A stretch of DNA of 56,732 bases, from positions 1-56,732 of the forward strand of contig DIUZ01000024.1 of NCBI GenBank assembly GCA_002423205.1, read 5' to 3'. Within the stretch, counting starts at the first letter, position 1. Each line of letters starts with the position of its first letter. Positions 26,311 to 33,547 of the stretch are shown one piece after another. A program made the position numbers and the translations under genes. The notes beneath the pieces are model-generated. The model had not been told where the DNA came from and made no database searches. It saw only the letters and a program-made list of their open reading frames with translations. This stretch comes from Micavibrio sp. UBA6145 (GTDB lineage Bacteria; Pseudomonadota; Alphaproteobacteria; Micavibrionales; UBA1664).

Positions 26311-28421
26311 CATCATTTACGCCCCTGCCGCCGATGGACGGCGCGATTTTACGCAACCGCAGCGGCGGCATGCGCCGCGACGTGGCCGCGACATGGGATG
26401 CGCTGTGGCGCCGTAAATGGATTCCGCTGGTCGGTGCGCTGGTTGGTGTGACGGTTGGTGTCGGTGCACTGTTGTTCATGCCGCCGCTGTACAAGGCATC
26501 GACCCGCATCATGATCGACAATCCGGATAACAAGGCGGGCGTGGTCGATTCTGAAGCCGCCATTATACGGTCCACGCCTGTGCTGGCGAAGGTGGCGGGA
26601 TCTCTCGCGCTTTACAGTGATCCGCAATTTGCAAAACCGCAGGGGGTTTTGCGTCACGTGGTGCAAAAACCGCAATTGATGGATACCGGCAAATCCGAGC
26701 GCGTGATGAACCGCCTGGACGCCATGATCCGCATTCGCGTTCTGCCGAATACGTCGATCATCGACATGACCGTGCATAACCCGGACCCGGACCGTGCCGC
26801 GCAAATCGCCAATGCGCTTTTGACCGCGTATCAGGAACGCAAGGTGGATGAACGGTTTGAGCAATCGCGCCAGATGTCCGCATGGATCGGCAAACAGATG
26901 GATGCGATCAAGACGCAGGGCAATGCCGCGCGTGCAAAACTGGCCGCGTTTGAATCCGCGCACCCGCAAGGGCTGAACAACGATAATGGCGTACAGGCGC
27001 AGCGGGTTGTGGCGCTGAGCCATGAAATGGCGCAGACGCAGAATGATATCGATGAATTGTCGCGCAAGCTCACGGCCGCACAGACCGAAGACAAGGCCAA
27101 GTCGGCGCAGAAAATCGTGCGTATTCAGGGGTTGAAGGCGCAGCAGGCCAATCAGCAGGCCGAACTGGCCGCGCTGCAAAAAACATATGGCGACCTGCAC
27201 CCCAAAATTGTTGAGCAAAAGACACGCATCGCGCGTACCCACGCCGATCTGCGTGCGGCTGAGAACAGTGTCACGCCGAATATCGACCGCGATCTGTCGG
27301 CGGCACGCAACCGTCTGGACGCCCTGCAAAAGCAGATTGAAGCCTTGAGCGTTTCCACCGATGCAAGCAGCCGCGATCGGATGGAGCTTAAAAATCTTCA
27401 GGACGATGTGGCCGCCAATGACCGCCTGTACAGCGATCTCATGATTAAATACCAGGCCATGGCGGCAGACACACAATTGCGCGGCAATGACATCAAGGTC
27501 ATCAGTATGGCGACCATTCCGTCGACACCGGACCAGAGCGCGCGTATCGCGATGCTGATCGGTCTGGGCCTTGCGGGTTTCCTGTGCGGCCTGGTGTTTG
27601 TGGCTTTGCGCCTTGCGTGGGCTACGGGTTTTACCACGGCGGCGCAGCTTGAGGGCATGACGGGTTACCCGGTGTTTGCGGCGGTGCCGGTTGCGGGCGG
27701 CAAGTTTTCGAAGAACGGTGCCGTGCACCACAATGTGATGCAGGACCCGGCGGCGTTGCTGGCGGAATCGCTGCGTTCGCTGCGAGTTTCTTTGCGTCTG
27801 CGCGGAGAGTCGGGCAAACGCCCGCGTGTGGTTGCGTTTACGTCCACCCTGCCGGAAGAGGGCAAGACGTCATTGGCTGTCATGCTTGCGATGATTGCCG
27901 CCAAGTCCGGTGAGCGTGTCTGCGTCGTTGACTGCGATCTGCGCCGCCCGTCGGTGCACAAGGCATTCGGTATCGGCAATGCCCGTGGTCTTGCTGATTA
28001 TTTAAGCGATCGTCTTGGTATAGACGATGTGATTTACCGCAAGGACCCGTCGGGTGTGCATCTGGTGACGGCCAAGGCCGTGCCGTCTTATTCACTGACG
28101 CTGCTGACATCGGGTCGCATGGAACGGCTGCTCGATAATTTGCGCGAGCAATATGACCTGGTCATTCTGGATGCGCCTTCAAGCCTGGCATTTGCGGATG
28201 CGCGTGTTCTGGCACGCATGGTGGACCAGACATTGTATGTTGTTGCGTGGAACCGCACGCGGCGTGAATCGGTGGTTGCGTCGCTCAAGGCCTATGCAGA
28301 TCTTGGGTATGCTGATCTGGCGCTGGTCCTGAACAAGGTCGACCTGAATGAATATTTGCGCGATTCCGCTGCTGTCGTTGTGTACCAGTACGGGCGTGAG
28401 CCGGAAGAGTCCTATGCTTGA
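26307..28421 (+). CDS. Wzc-like tyrosine kinase with chain-length (Wzz) domain
   Basis: A 704-residue inner-membrane protein that controls polysaccharide chain length and export. Membrane helices lie at about 38-58 and 414-435. Between them is a long coiled-coil periplasmic region (about 180-345) with the GNVR-type base. The C-terminal BY-kinase has a Walker A variant TSTLPEEGKT (512-521), Walker A' VVDCDLRRP (540-548), and a Walker B LVILDAPSS. The tail has three Tyr (VYQYGREPEESYA) that could be autophosphorylated, fewer than in E. coli Wzc. It is the last gene before the IS element; no further polymerase or glycosyltransferase follows. Confidence 0.94.
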   Translation: MTSFTPLPPMDGAILRNRSGGMRRDVAATWDALWRRKWIPLVGALVGVTVGVGALLFMPPLYKASTRIMIDNPDNKAGVVDSEAAIIRSTPVLAKVAGSLALYSDPQFAKPQGVLRHVVQKPQLMDTGKSERVMNRLDAMIRIRVLPNTSIIDMTVHNPDPDRAAQIANALLTAYQERKVDERFEQSRQMSAWIGKQMDAIKTQGNAARAKLAAFESAHPQGLNNDNGVQAQRVVALSHEMAQTQNDIDELSRKLTAAQTEDKAKSAQKIVRIQGLKAQQANQQAELAALQKTYGDLHPKIVEQKTRIARTHADLRAAENSVTPNIDRDLSAARNRLDALQKQIEALSVSTDASSRDRMELKNLQDDVAANDRLYSDLMIKYQAMAADTQLRGNDIKVISMATIPSTPDQSARIAMLIGLGLAGFLCGLVFVALRLAWATGFTTAAQLEGMTGYPVFAAVPVAGGKFSKNGAVHHNVMQDPAALLAESLRSLRVSLRLRGESGKRPRVVAFTSTLPEEGKTSLAVMLAMIAAKSGERVCVVDCDLRRPSVHKAFGIGNARGLADYLSDRLGIDDVIYRKDPSGVHLVTAKAVPSYSLTLLTSGRMERLLDNLREQYDLVILDAPSSLAFADARVLARMVDQTLYVVAWNRTRRESVVASLKAYADLGYADLALVLNKVDLNEYLRDSAAVVVYQYGREPEESYA

Positions 28422-28431
28422 CAATGCGTGT

Positions 28432-28456
28432 GATGTTCCTGTAGTTTAGGAACATC
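28432..28456 (+). other. Hairpin after the Wzc gene, target site of the IS element
   Basis: GATGTTCCT and AGGAACATC pair perfectly over nine bases around GTAGTTT, ten bases after the wzc stop. The first copy of the IS target duplication begins within its right arm. It lacks a T tract and may be a processing or weak termination signal. Confidence 0.6.
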
Positions 28457-28458
28457 TT
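28451..28458. repeat. Left 8-bp target site duplication (AACATCTT)
   Basis: AACATCTT directly precedes the left inverted repeat and is repeated exactly after the right one. Eight bases is the usual duplication size of the IS1595 family. Confidence 0.93.
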
Positions 28459-28483
28459 CCCAATATTATACTTCCCGTACCCA
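28459..28483 (+). repeat. Left terminal inverted repeat of the IS element
   Basis: The repeat starts CCCAATATTATACTT and ends CGTACCCA. It pairs with the reverse complement of 30328-30352 with mismatches at positions 5, 16 and 17. Confidence 0.93.
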
Positions 28484-28499
28484 GATCGGGAGGTAGGCT

Positions 28500-29177
28500 A
28501 TGAATAATCCTTGGATATCTCGATCTAATACCATAAGAAGTGGTCTAGAACCCGTAGACAAGCCCGTCATGAAATTTCGTCTTACTTACGAAGGAAGGCT
28601 TTTGGCTTTAAGCAGTGACTCTGTGCAGCCTGTATCAAAGTCGCGCCATACCCATGAAATTCGGAAATCTTTTCATCCTCAGCTCAAAAGGCTTTGGAAT
28701 ATTCATCCCGCTTTAAGAAGCGCCACAGTTTTTGACGCGAAGAATCTGCTTGATGATGTTCAGGAAGGACTTTTAGAAAATAGGGAAAAAAATTTTGAAC
28801 GATGTGGGTACAAATTTGTCCCTTTGGTAACCGAGGATTTCTCACTTCTTTGCGATATCCACGTACTGTTTTTACGCCCGGATACTCCAGGATCTTTAAT
28901 TCAGTCCGGTGATATTGATAACCGTATCAAAACTCTTTTTGATGCTCTTAGGATGCCTAGCAATAAAGCTGAACTTGGGGCCTATGACATCCCTGATCCA
29001 GAAGAAAGACCTTTTTTTACCCTTTTAGAAGACGATAAGTTGATATCTGGCATCAGCGTCGAAACAGATGTTCTGTTAGATATGGGAGATCCAAAAGATC
29101 AAAATAATGTCAGGCTTGTGATAACGGTAAGTATTCGACCGTACAAACTAGGATTTCATAATATAGAGTTTGGATAA
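28500..29177 (+). CDS. IS passenger protein with RusA-like resolvase motifs
   Basis: A 225-residue protein starting six bases after GGGAGG. Base composition is AT-rich compared with its surroundings, so it is likely foreign. Residues 138-150 read DIDNRIKTLFDAL and residues 176-181 read LLEDDK. This spacing of Asp, Asp-Asn, Lys and a following Asp pair resembles the catalytic D-x-DN-x2-K ... DD core of RusA Holliday-junction resolvases, but the protein is nearly twice RusA length with an extra N-terminal region. Whether it cuts junctions is unproven. It converges with the transposase gene inside the element. Alternative: an unrelated phage-type protein with chance acidic motifs. Confidence 0.6.
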   Translation: MNNPWISRSNTIRSGLEPVDKPVMKFRLTYEGRLLALSSDSVQPVSKSRHTHEIRKSFHPQLKRLWNIHPALRSATVFDAKNLLDDVQEGLLENREKNFERCGYKFVPLVTEDFSLLCDIHVLFLRPDTPGSLIQSGDIDNRIKTLFDALRMPSNKAELGAYDIPDPEERPFFTLLEDDKLISGISVETDVLLDMGDPKDQNNVRLVITVSIRPYKLGFHNIEFG

Positions 29178-29193
29178 TTGCATATACCTAACA

Positions 29194-29343
29194 CTATGGT
29201 TTTGGCTTCACAATTTTGGTGATTGTCCGGTCAAATGTCTCTCCAGTCTCATCCGCCTCAACTTCTTTGGCATACGCGATAAACCGTTCCTTCTGGGGAA
29301 GGCCCGGCTTAATCACTTTCTTAGGCTTGCTCTTTTTATCCAT
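29194..29343 (-). CDS. Small IS-encoded ORF overlapping the transposase end (49 aa)
   Basis: Its ATG lies within the last codons of the transposase gene (overlap of eight bases), so it would be translationally coupled. The product is very Lys/Glu-rich, opening MDKKSKPKKVIKPGLPQ, then a helix with KERFIAYAKEVEADE and ending ITKIVKPKP. Basic proteins of this size sit behind IS1595-type transposases, but no function is established that I know. It could help transposase or be a DNA-binding accessory. It ends 16 bases from the convergent passenger stop. Confidence 0.65.
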   Translation of the reverse strand: MDKKSKPKKVIKPGLPQKERFIAYAKEVEADETGETFDRTITKIVKPKP

Positions 29344-30289
29344 GCGCTGCCGCAGTTGTTTTATAGGTCAGGCGTTTTCCGACGACACCCTGCAACAAAG
29401 CGTTTGCACGGTCCTGATCGTTATAGCCTAACGCGGAACGGTGATTATAGCGAAAATCGTATTCTGACAGATAGCGTTGCAAGTGCTTTTCATCGCAATG
29501 CTGGTAGATGCCCTTCATGCCACGCTTGAAGATCGAGAAGAAGCCTTCGCACGAGTTGTTATTCACGTTACCGCGAGCGTATTCGCCCGAGTAGTGATTA
29601 ACGGAATGGTGTTCGGCAACATGGCCTTCTGCGCCGACATACAAACGGCTTTCGTCGGTGTGCAGGTGGCTCTCTTTAGCCACGTTCTGAACAACGATAG
29701 CAGCAACGGTTGCCTTGTCTGCGCGGTCAACGTGGAATGAGCGAGCTTTACCGCCGCGCTCAACCAGAGTGACGATAGCGCGTTTCACCCCGGGACCACG
29801 CGGCTTGCCTTGAAACGGCTTGCCATCGGTGCGGACTTTGGCCGCGTTAGCTTTCGGGCCGTGATAGGTTTCGTCGGCTTCAACGATTTTACCTTCGCCG
29901 CCAAGCGGACCCATGCCGCCGTCTTTCATGGCTTCACGAATGCGGTGCGACAGGAACCAAGCGGATTTCAAGGTGATCCCTAAAGTGCGGTGCAGTTGGT
30001 TTGCGCTCACGCCTTTTTTGCTGGAAGAAATCAGGAAGATCGCCTGAAGCCAGATATGCAGTTTGATGTGGGATGATTCAAAAATGGTCCCGACTTTAAC
30101 GGTGAACGGCTTGCGGCACTGGTAGCACTTGTGAACGCCAATCCGGGTGCTTTCGCCTTCCAGCTTGCCGATACGGTCAAAGCCGCCGCAGTGAGGGCAG
30201 ATAGGACCATTCGGCCAAATGCGGGCCTCAACGAACCGATAAGCGGCCTTTTCGTTGTGAAAGTGGGGTGCTGAAAGTACTGATTTCAT
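29336..30289 (-). CDS. IS1595-family transposase (ISXO2-like DDE)
   Basis: A 317-residue transposase. The N-terminal zinc motif CPHCGGFDRI and then a CYQCRKPF pair (residues about 31-60) form the family's DNA-binding ribbon. The catalytic DDE (ISXO2-like) domain has its first Asp in VEADETYHGPKA, a second Asp in LHTDESRLYVGAEGHVAEHH, and conserved Asn/Glu in NNNSCEGFFSIFKRG near the C-terminus. No stop or frameshift interrupts it. AGGAGA lies at a normal distance before the ATG, partly inside a hairpin. It cuts and pastes the element in cis. Confidence 0.95.
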   Translation of the reverse strand: MKSVLSAPHFHNEKAAYRFVEARIWPNGPICPHCGGFDRIGKLEGESTRIGVHKCYQCRKPFTVKVGTIFESSHIKLHIWLQAIFLISSSKKGVSANQLHRTLGITLKSAWFLSHRIREAMKDGGMGPLGGEGKIVEADETYHGPKANAAKVRTDGKPFQGKPRGPGVKRAIVTLVERGGKARSFHVDRADKATVAAIVVQNVAKESHLHTDESRLYVGAEGHVAEHHSVNHYSGEYARGNVNNNSCEGFFSIFKRGMKGIYQHCDEKHLQRYLSEYDFRYNHRSALGYNDQDRANALLQGVVGKRLTYKTTAAAHG

Positions 30290-30298
30290 CGTAATTCT

Positions 30299-30320
30299 CC
30301 TATAAGAACAACCTTATAGG
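30299..30320 (-). promoter_or_regulatory. Hairpin covering the transposase ribosome site
   Basis: CCTATAAG and CTTATAGG pair perfectly over eight bases around a six-base loop. On the transposase strand the second arm runs into the Shine-Dalgarno AGGAG, so pairing could hide it. The palindrome could also be an operator next to the right IS end. Confidence 0.6.
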
Positions 30321-30327
30321 GGTGATT

Positions 30328-30352
30328 TGGGTACGTCAAGTATAATAATGGG
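30328..30352 (-). repeat. Right terminal inverted repeat of the IS element
   Basis: Reverse complement of the left repeat at 22 of 25 positions; it begins TGGGTACG and ends AATAATGGG on the plus strand. Confidence 0.93.
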
Positions 30353-30360
30353 AACATCTT
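30353..30360. repeat. Right 8-bp target site duplication (AACATCTT)
   Basis: Exact second copy of the left duplication, abutting the right inverted repeat. Confidence 0.93.
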
Positions 30361-30375
30361 CCTACCAGACTTGTG

Positions 30376-30407
30376 CCCGCCGCGGGGATCCGCCGGCGGG
30401 TTTTTTT
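30376..30407 (+). terminator. Rho-independent terminator past the IS element
   Basis: CCCGCCG and CGGCGGG pair, with an inner CGG/CCG extension, followed by seven T. Before the IS insertion it would have stood about 60 bases after the wzc stop, so it is the likely end of the Wza-Wzc transcript. Confidence 0.8.
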
Positions 30408-30427
30408 ATCTTTTGAAAGGATTTGCA

Positions 30428-30769
30428 ATGACTTACTTACCACTTGATGATGACATGCACGCCATTCCCGCCCTGCGCCTGAAGGCCACGGGCGGTGCCC
30501 ACGCCATCACGGCGGCGGCGACATCCGCCCGCAATTCAACCGCATTCAATGCCGATACGCGCGTTGTTTCCGTCTATGCCACGGGCAATGTGTATCTGCG
30601 TTTTGGCGGCGCCAGTGTTACGGCATCGGCCAGCGACCATTATTTTCCGACGGGTGTGTATTACGATTTCGCGATTGGCGGCGGCGGCAAGGTCGGCCAG
30701 TTCAGCCACATCGCCGTGCTGCGTGCGGATTCCGCCGATTGCAGTGTTTATATTTCCGAGAAGGAATAA
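30428..30769 (+). CDS. Hypothetical protein with phage-structural-like composition
   Basis: A 113-residue protein. The start follows GAAAGGA at six bases. The sequence is rich in Ala, Gly, Ser and Thr with alternating hydrophobic residues (VVSVYATGNVYLRF, SDHYFPTGVYYDFAI), as in small beta-rich virion proteins of phages, for instance head or tail accessory proteins. No phage genes surround it, so this could be a remnant or a domesticated gene. No signal peptide. It ends four bases before the convergent recR stop. The phage resemblance is composition-based and unproven. Confidence 0.6.
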   Translation: MTYLPLDDDMHAIPALRLKATGGAHAITAAATSARNSTAFNADTRVVSVYATGNVYLRFGGASVTASASDHYFPTGVYYDFAIGGGGKVGQFSHIAVLRADSADCSVYISEKE

Positions 30770-30773
30770 CGCG

Positions 30774-31373
30774 TCAACGCTGGACGGCGGTGCGGCTTTT
30801 CATGGCGGTGGTCAATGTACCGTCGTCGAGATAATCAAGCTCACCGCCGACCGGCATGCCGTGCGCAAGACGCATGATGCGCACGCCGGTGTCTTTCAGG
30901 CGATCGGCCAGATAATGCCCGGTGGTTTGGCCGTCGACCGTGGCGGACAGGGCCAGGACGACTTCCTGCGTGCCTTCGATGCGAATGCGTTCCAGAAGTT
31001 CGTCAATGCGCAGATGTTCAGGCTTCACACCGTCAATGGCGGATAATACGCCGCCCAGCACATGATACAGACCGTCGAACACCCGTGTGCGTTCGATGGC
31101 CCAGATATCGGCGATACCCTGCACCACGCAGATCAGCGTGCGGTTGCGGCGCGTGTCGGTACAGATGTGACAGGGACTGGCGGAATCGAGATTGCCGCAT
31201 GTCTGGCAGGTCATGACCTGGCCATAGGTTTTATCCATCTGCATCATTAGCGGTTTCATCATGGTTTCGCGCTCGGTCAGCAGCGTCAGCGCCAGGCGGC
31301 GGGCTGAACGCGGGCCAACGCCGGGAAGGCGGGCAAGCATGCGGATAAGGTCGTTGATGTCGGCGCTGGTCAT
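30774..31373 (-). CDS. recR: Recombination mediator RecR
   Basis: RecR works with RecF and RecO to load RecA on gapped DNA. The 199 residues have an N-terminal helix-hairpin-helix in LARLPGVGPRSARRLAL, a zinc finger with C56, C59, C68 and C71, a Toprim domain with LALSATVDGQTTGHYL, and the C-terminal segment ARLAHGMPVGGELDYLD-like. Its start overlaps the stop of the upstream reductase by four bases. RecF is encoded at 53616-54749; RecO is not in the window. The usual neighbours dnaX and ybaB are absent here. Confidence 0.97.
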   Translation of the reverse strand: MTSADINDLIRMLARLPGVGPRSARRLALTLLTERETMMKPLMMQMDKTYGQVMTCQTCGNLDSASPCHICTDTRRNRTLICVVQGIADIWAIERTRVFDGLYHVLGGVLSAIDGVKPEHLRIDELLERIRIEGTQEVVLALSATVDGQTTGHYLADRLKDTGVRIMRLAHGMPVGGELDYLDDGTLTTAMKSRTAVQR

Positions 31374-32053
31374 GTGATGTTCTTTTGCAGGGTTTCCATG
31401 TCAGCGTCGCAGAATATGCGCGTGCGATCAGCGCCCAGATCAGCCAGCGCCGCATGCACGGGCAGCATCATGGGGTCGGGGCCGCTAACGTAAATCACAT
31501 GGTTTGACAGATCGAGCTGTAACTGGCGCAGTTGCAGATCAGGTGTTTGAGGGTCGTTGACGATGTGGATCGTGACCTTGCCGGTGGAGGACAATGCATC
31601 CAGTTCCTGCTGGCAATAGATGTCAGCCATAATGCGCGCGCCGTACACAAGCGTGATCTGGTCGCTCAGTTTTTTTGTCAGTATGTCGTGGGACAATGCC
31701 AGCATCGGCGCAATACCGGTGCCGCCCGCGACCATCAATACCGGGCGTCCATTAATGGCGGCCGTGTTCATGTCGCCGTGCGGCCCTTTCAGGCCAACGG
31801 TGTCACCGGCCTTCAGGTTTTGCGCCAGATGCGCGGACAGGCCGGTGCCCATGTTGCGGATGTGAAATTTGATCAGGCCGCTGTCGTCAGGCAGGGATGC
31901 AATGGAATAGGCGCGGGAACCGTAACCTTCAACGCCGATATGCATGTACTGACCCGCCAGCCAAGTCAACGGCGTTGCGGGTGCAAGCGTAAGGATGCGC
32001 ACGTTGCCGGCGCGGTCTTCGATGCTTTTGATCGCAGCGGGGATGTTAGCCAT
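31370..32053 (-). CDS. FAD/NAD(P)-binding oxidoreductase (ferredoxin reductase-like)
   Basis: A 227-residue flavoprotein of the ferredoxin-NADP reductase superfamily. The FAD motif RAYSIASLP is at 47-55, the phosphate loop is GLKGPHGDM, the NAD(P) domain has AGGTGIAPMLAL, and YVSGPDPMM sits near the C-terminus. There is no fused 2Fe-2S domain. Related proteins reduce flavins, CDP-sugars or phenol hydroxylase components, so the acceptor is unclear. It lies between lolA and recR in one direction. Confidence 0.9.
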   Translation of the reverse strand: MANIPAAIKSIEDRAGNVRILTLAPATPLTWLAGQYMHIGVEGYGSRAYSIASLPDDSGLIKFHIRNMGTGLSAHLAQNLKAGDTVGLKGPHGDMNTAAINGRPVLMVAGGTGIAPMLALSHDILTKKLSDQITLVYGARIMADIYCQQELDALSSTGKVTIHIVNDPQTPDLQLRQLQLDLSNHVIYVSGPDPMMLPVHAALADLGADRTRIFCDADMETLQKNIT

Positions 32054-32069
32054 GACGCATCACGGTGGT

Positions 32070-32669
32070 TTAGTTGTTGAGGCGGGAACGGCCGGTCGGG
32101 TCCTTGTAAATAAACAGGGACGGCGGGATCGGCGTGCCGATGTTAAAGTCGGTTAAAACAAGATCTGTTTTCAGACCTTGCGCATCCACGATCGTCCATG
32201 ATTTGAGCTGAAACGGGTTTTGCGTGAAGTTGACCAGCAGCGTGCCGCTGGCGGGGTCTGCCGTCTGCTGAATGGTGTAAGTGATCAGGCCACCCTGTTC
32301 TTTGACCGATCGAACCGTCAGGTCGCCGTCGAGGCGTGCATTCTTGCGCAGCAGGAAGTCAGCCAGCGTGGTGCCGACCGGCGCGGTTGATGTCTGGCGT
32401 TGCTGGTCGTCATAAAAATAAATCAGCACGCCGTCAGCGACGATGAAATCCTTTACCGGCGCATCGTATTCAAAGCGCAGGCGGCCCGGACGCCAGATGT
32501 AGAAATTGCCGCTGAGGCTGGTGCCGTCGAAGCCGCGTTGCGTGAAGCGGGCCTGTCCGTAGGTCAGGCTTTTGAGCCAGCTTTCAGCCTGCGCGACGCG
32601 CGGGTCTTTCGCATAGCTTGCGGGAATAAAGGCCAGAAGGGCCACCAGTAAAAGTGCCAGTTTTCTCAT
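32070..32669 (-). CDS. lolA: LolA-like outer-membrane lipoprotein carrier
   Basis: LolA carries lipoproteins across the periplasm to LolB. From the ATG at 32669 the product has 199 residues and a signal peptide ending PASYA about residue 20. The mature part opens KDPRVAQAESWLKSLTYGQA with RFTQRGFDG, the usual LolA/DUF1571-type barrel start, and includes IWRPGRLRFEYDAP, a conserved hydrophobic strand. The gene order ftsK-gluQ-lolA is close to the common ftsK-lolA link. A longer start at 32690 lacks signal structure. LolB is not typical of alphaproteobacteria. Confidence 0.9.
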   Translation of the reverse strand: MRKLALLLVALLAFIPASYAKDPRVAQAESWLKSLTYGQARFTQRGFDGTSLSGNFYIWRPGRLRFEYDAPVKDFIVADGVLIYFYDDQQRQTSTAPVGTTLADFLLRKNARLDGDLTVRSVKEQGGLITYTIQQTADPASGTLLVNFTQNPFQLKSWTIVDAQGLKTDLVLTDFNIGTPIPPSLFIYKDPTGRSRLNN

Positions 32670-32713
32670 GGTCTTAAGATAGGCGACCAATGCGGCATTG
32701 GAAAGGCTTAGAA

Positions 32714-33547
32714 TTATGACTGAATCCGGGCGCGGATAATGGCCGGAGTCATGCCCTTTTCGCGGAAAGCGCGCAAGGTAATGGCCTGATCCCGCTTGGC
32801 CAGACGCTGGCCGTTTTCGTCGGCCAGAAGCTGGTGATGATGGAATACCGGGACCTTATGCCCAAGCAGGCGGTAAAGCAGCGCATGCAGATCGGCAATA
32901 TCGGCCAGATCCTGACCGCGGTAGACAAGGCTGACACCCTGATCGGCGTCGTCCATGACGCAGGACAGGTGATAGGACGTGCCGATATCCTTGCGGCCCA
33001 GAATGACGTCGCCGTGGCGCTGGGCGAAAGAATCGCATTCGACCAGATTGCCGTCGTCCATTTCCTCGAAATAGGTGAAGGGCCCGACTTCCTGAATAGC
33101 GGCCTGCATCGACAGACGCCATGAAAACGGTACGCCGTCATCGATCATTTTGCGTTCTTCGGATGGGGGCAATGGTTCGCTGCAGAACACCGTGTCCACG
33201 CGTTCATGCGGGGCGTGCAGGATGTCGTTGATCTCTTTGCGCGTCTTGAAGCACCGGTATACAAGCCCGCGTTCATGCAGTTTTTTGAGCATGTCTTCGT
33301 AAAGCCGGATGCGTTGTGACTGGATACGCACGGGTTTTTGCCATTCCAGGCCCAGCCATTCCAGATCTTCAAAAATGGCGTCGATGAATTCAGGCTTGCA
33401 GCGCGTCTTGTCTATATCCTCGATCCGCAGCAGGAATTTGCCATGCCTGAGCATGGCGCGGTCATGATTTAAAATCGCAGAATACGCATGGCCCAGGTGT
33501 AGATACCCGGTCGGCGAGGGTGCGAAGCGGGTCGTCTCAACGCTCAC
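32714..33547 (-). CDS. gluQ: Glutamyl-Q tRNA(Asp) synthetase
   Basis: GluQ-RS attaches glutamate to the queuosine base of tRNA-Asp. The 277-residue length is that of a GluRS catalytic core without the anticodon-binding domain. The motif FAPSPTGYLHLGHAYSA holds HLGH (17-20) and the KMSKS equivalent is RLAKRD near 248-253. Cysteines in YRCFKTR and VFCSEP sit in the zinc-binding insertion position, though two ligands look divergent. Its start overlaps the ftsK stop by 11 bases, so it is coupled to ftsK. Confidence 0.93.
   Translation of the reverse strand: MSVETTRFAPSPTGYLHLGHAYSAILNHDRAMLRHGKFLLRIEDIDKTRCKPEFIDAIFEDLEWLGLEWQKPVRIQSQRIRLYEDMLKKLHERGLVYRCFKTRKEINDILHAPHERVDTVFCSEPLPPSEERKMIDDGVPFSWRLSMQAAIQEVGPFTYFEEMDDGNLVECDSFAQRHGDVILGRKDIGTSYHLSCVMDDADQGVSLVYRGQDLADIADLHALLYRLLGHKVPVFHHHQLLADENGQRLAKRDQAITLRAFREKGMTPAIIRARIQS

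Larger units (their letters stand above)
28459..30352. mobile_element. IS1595-family insertion sequence with passenger genes (1,894 bp)
   Basis: The element is bounded by 25-bp inverted repeats at 28459-28483 and 30328-30352 that match at 22 of 25 positions, and by the 8-bp duplication AACATCTT. It carries a transposase on the reverse strand, a 49-codon ORF overlapping the transposase end, and on the forward strand an AT-rich passenger gene with RusA-like motifs. The two gene groups converge, 16 bases apart. Termini and reading frames look intact, so it may be functional. Base composition of the passenger differs from both transposase and host, suggesting it was captured separately. Confidence 0.93.

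Noticed and set aside
26349..27731. A 460-codon open frame on the reverse strand
   Set aside because: It lies entirely inside the Wzc-like kinase, whose motifs are clear, and its product is Arg/His-rich, the sign of an antisense shadow.
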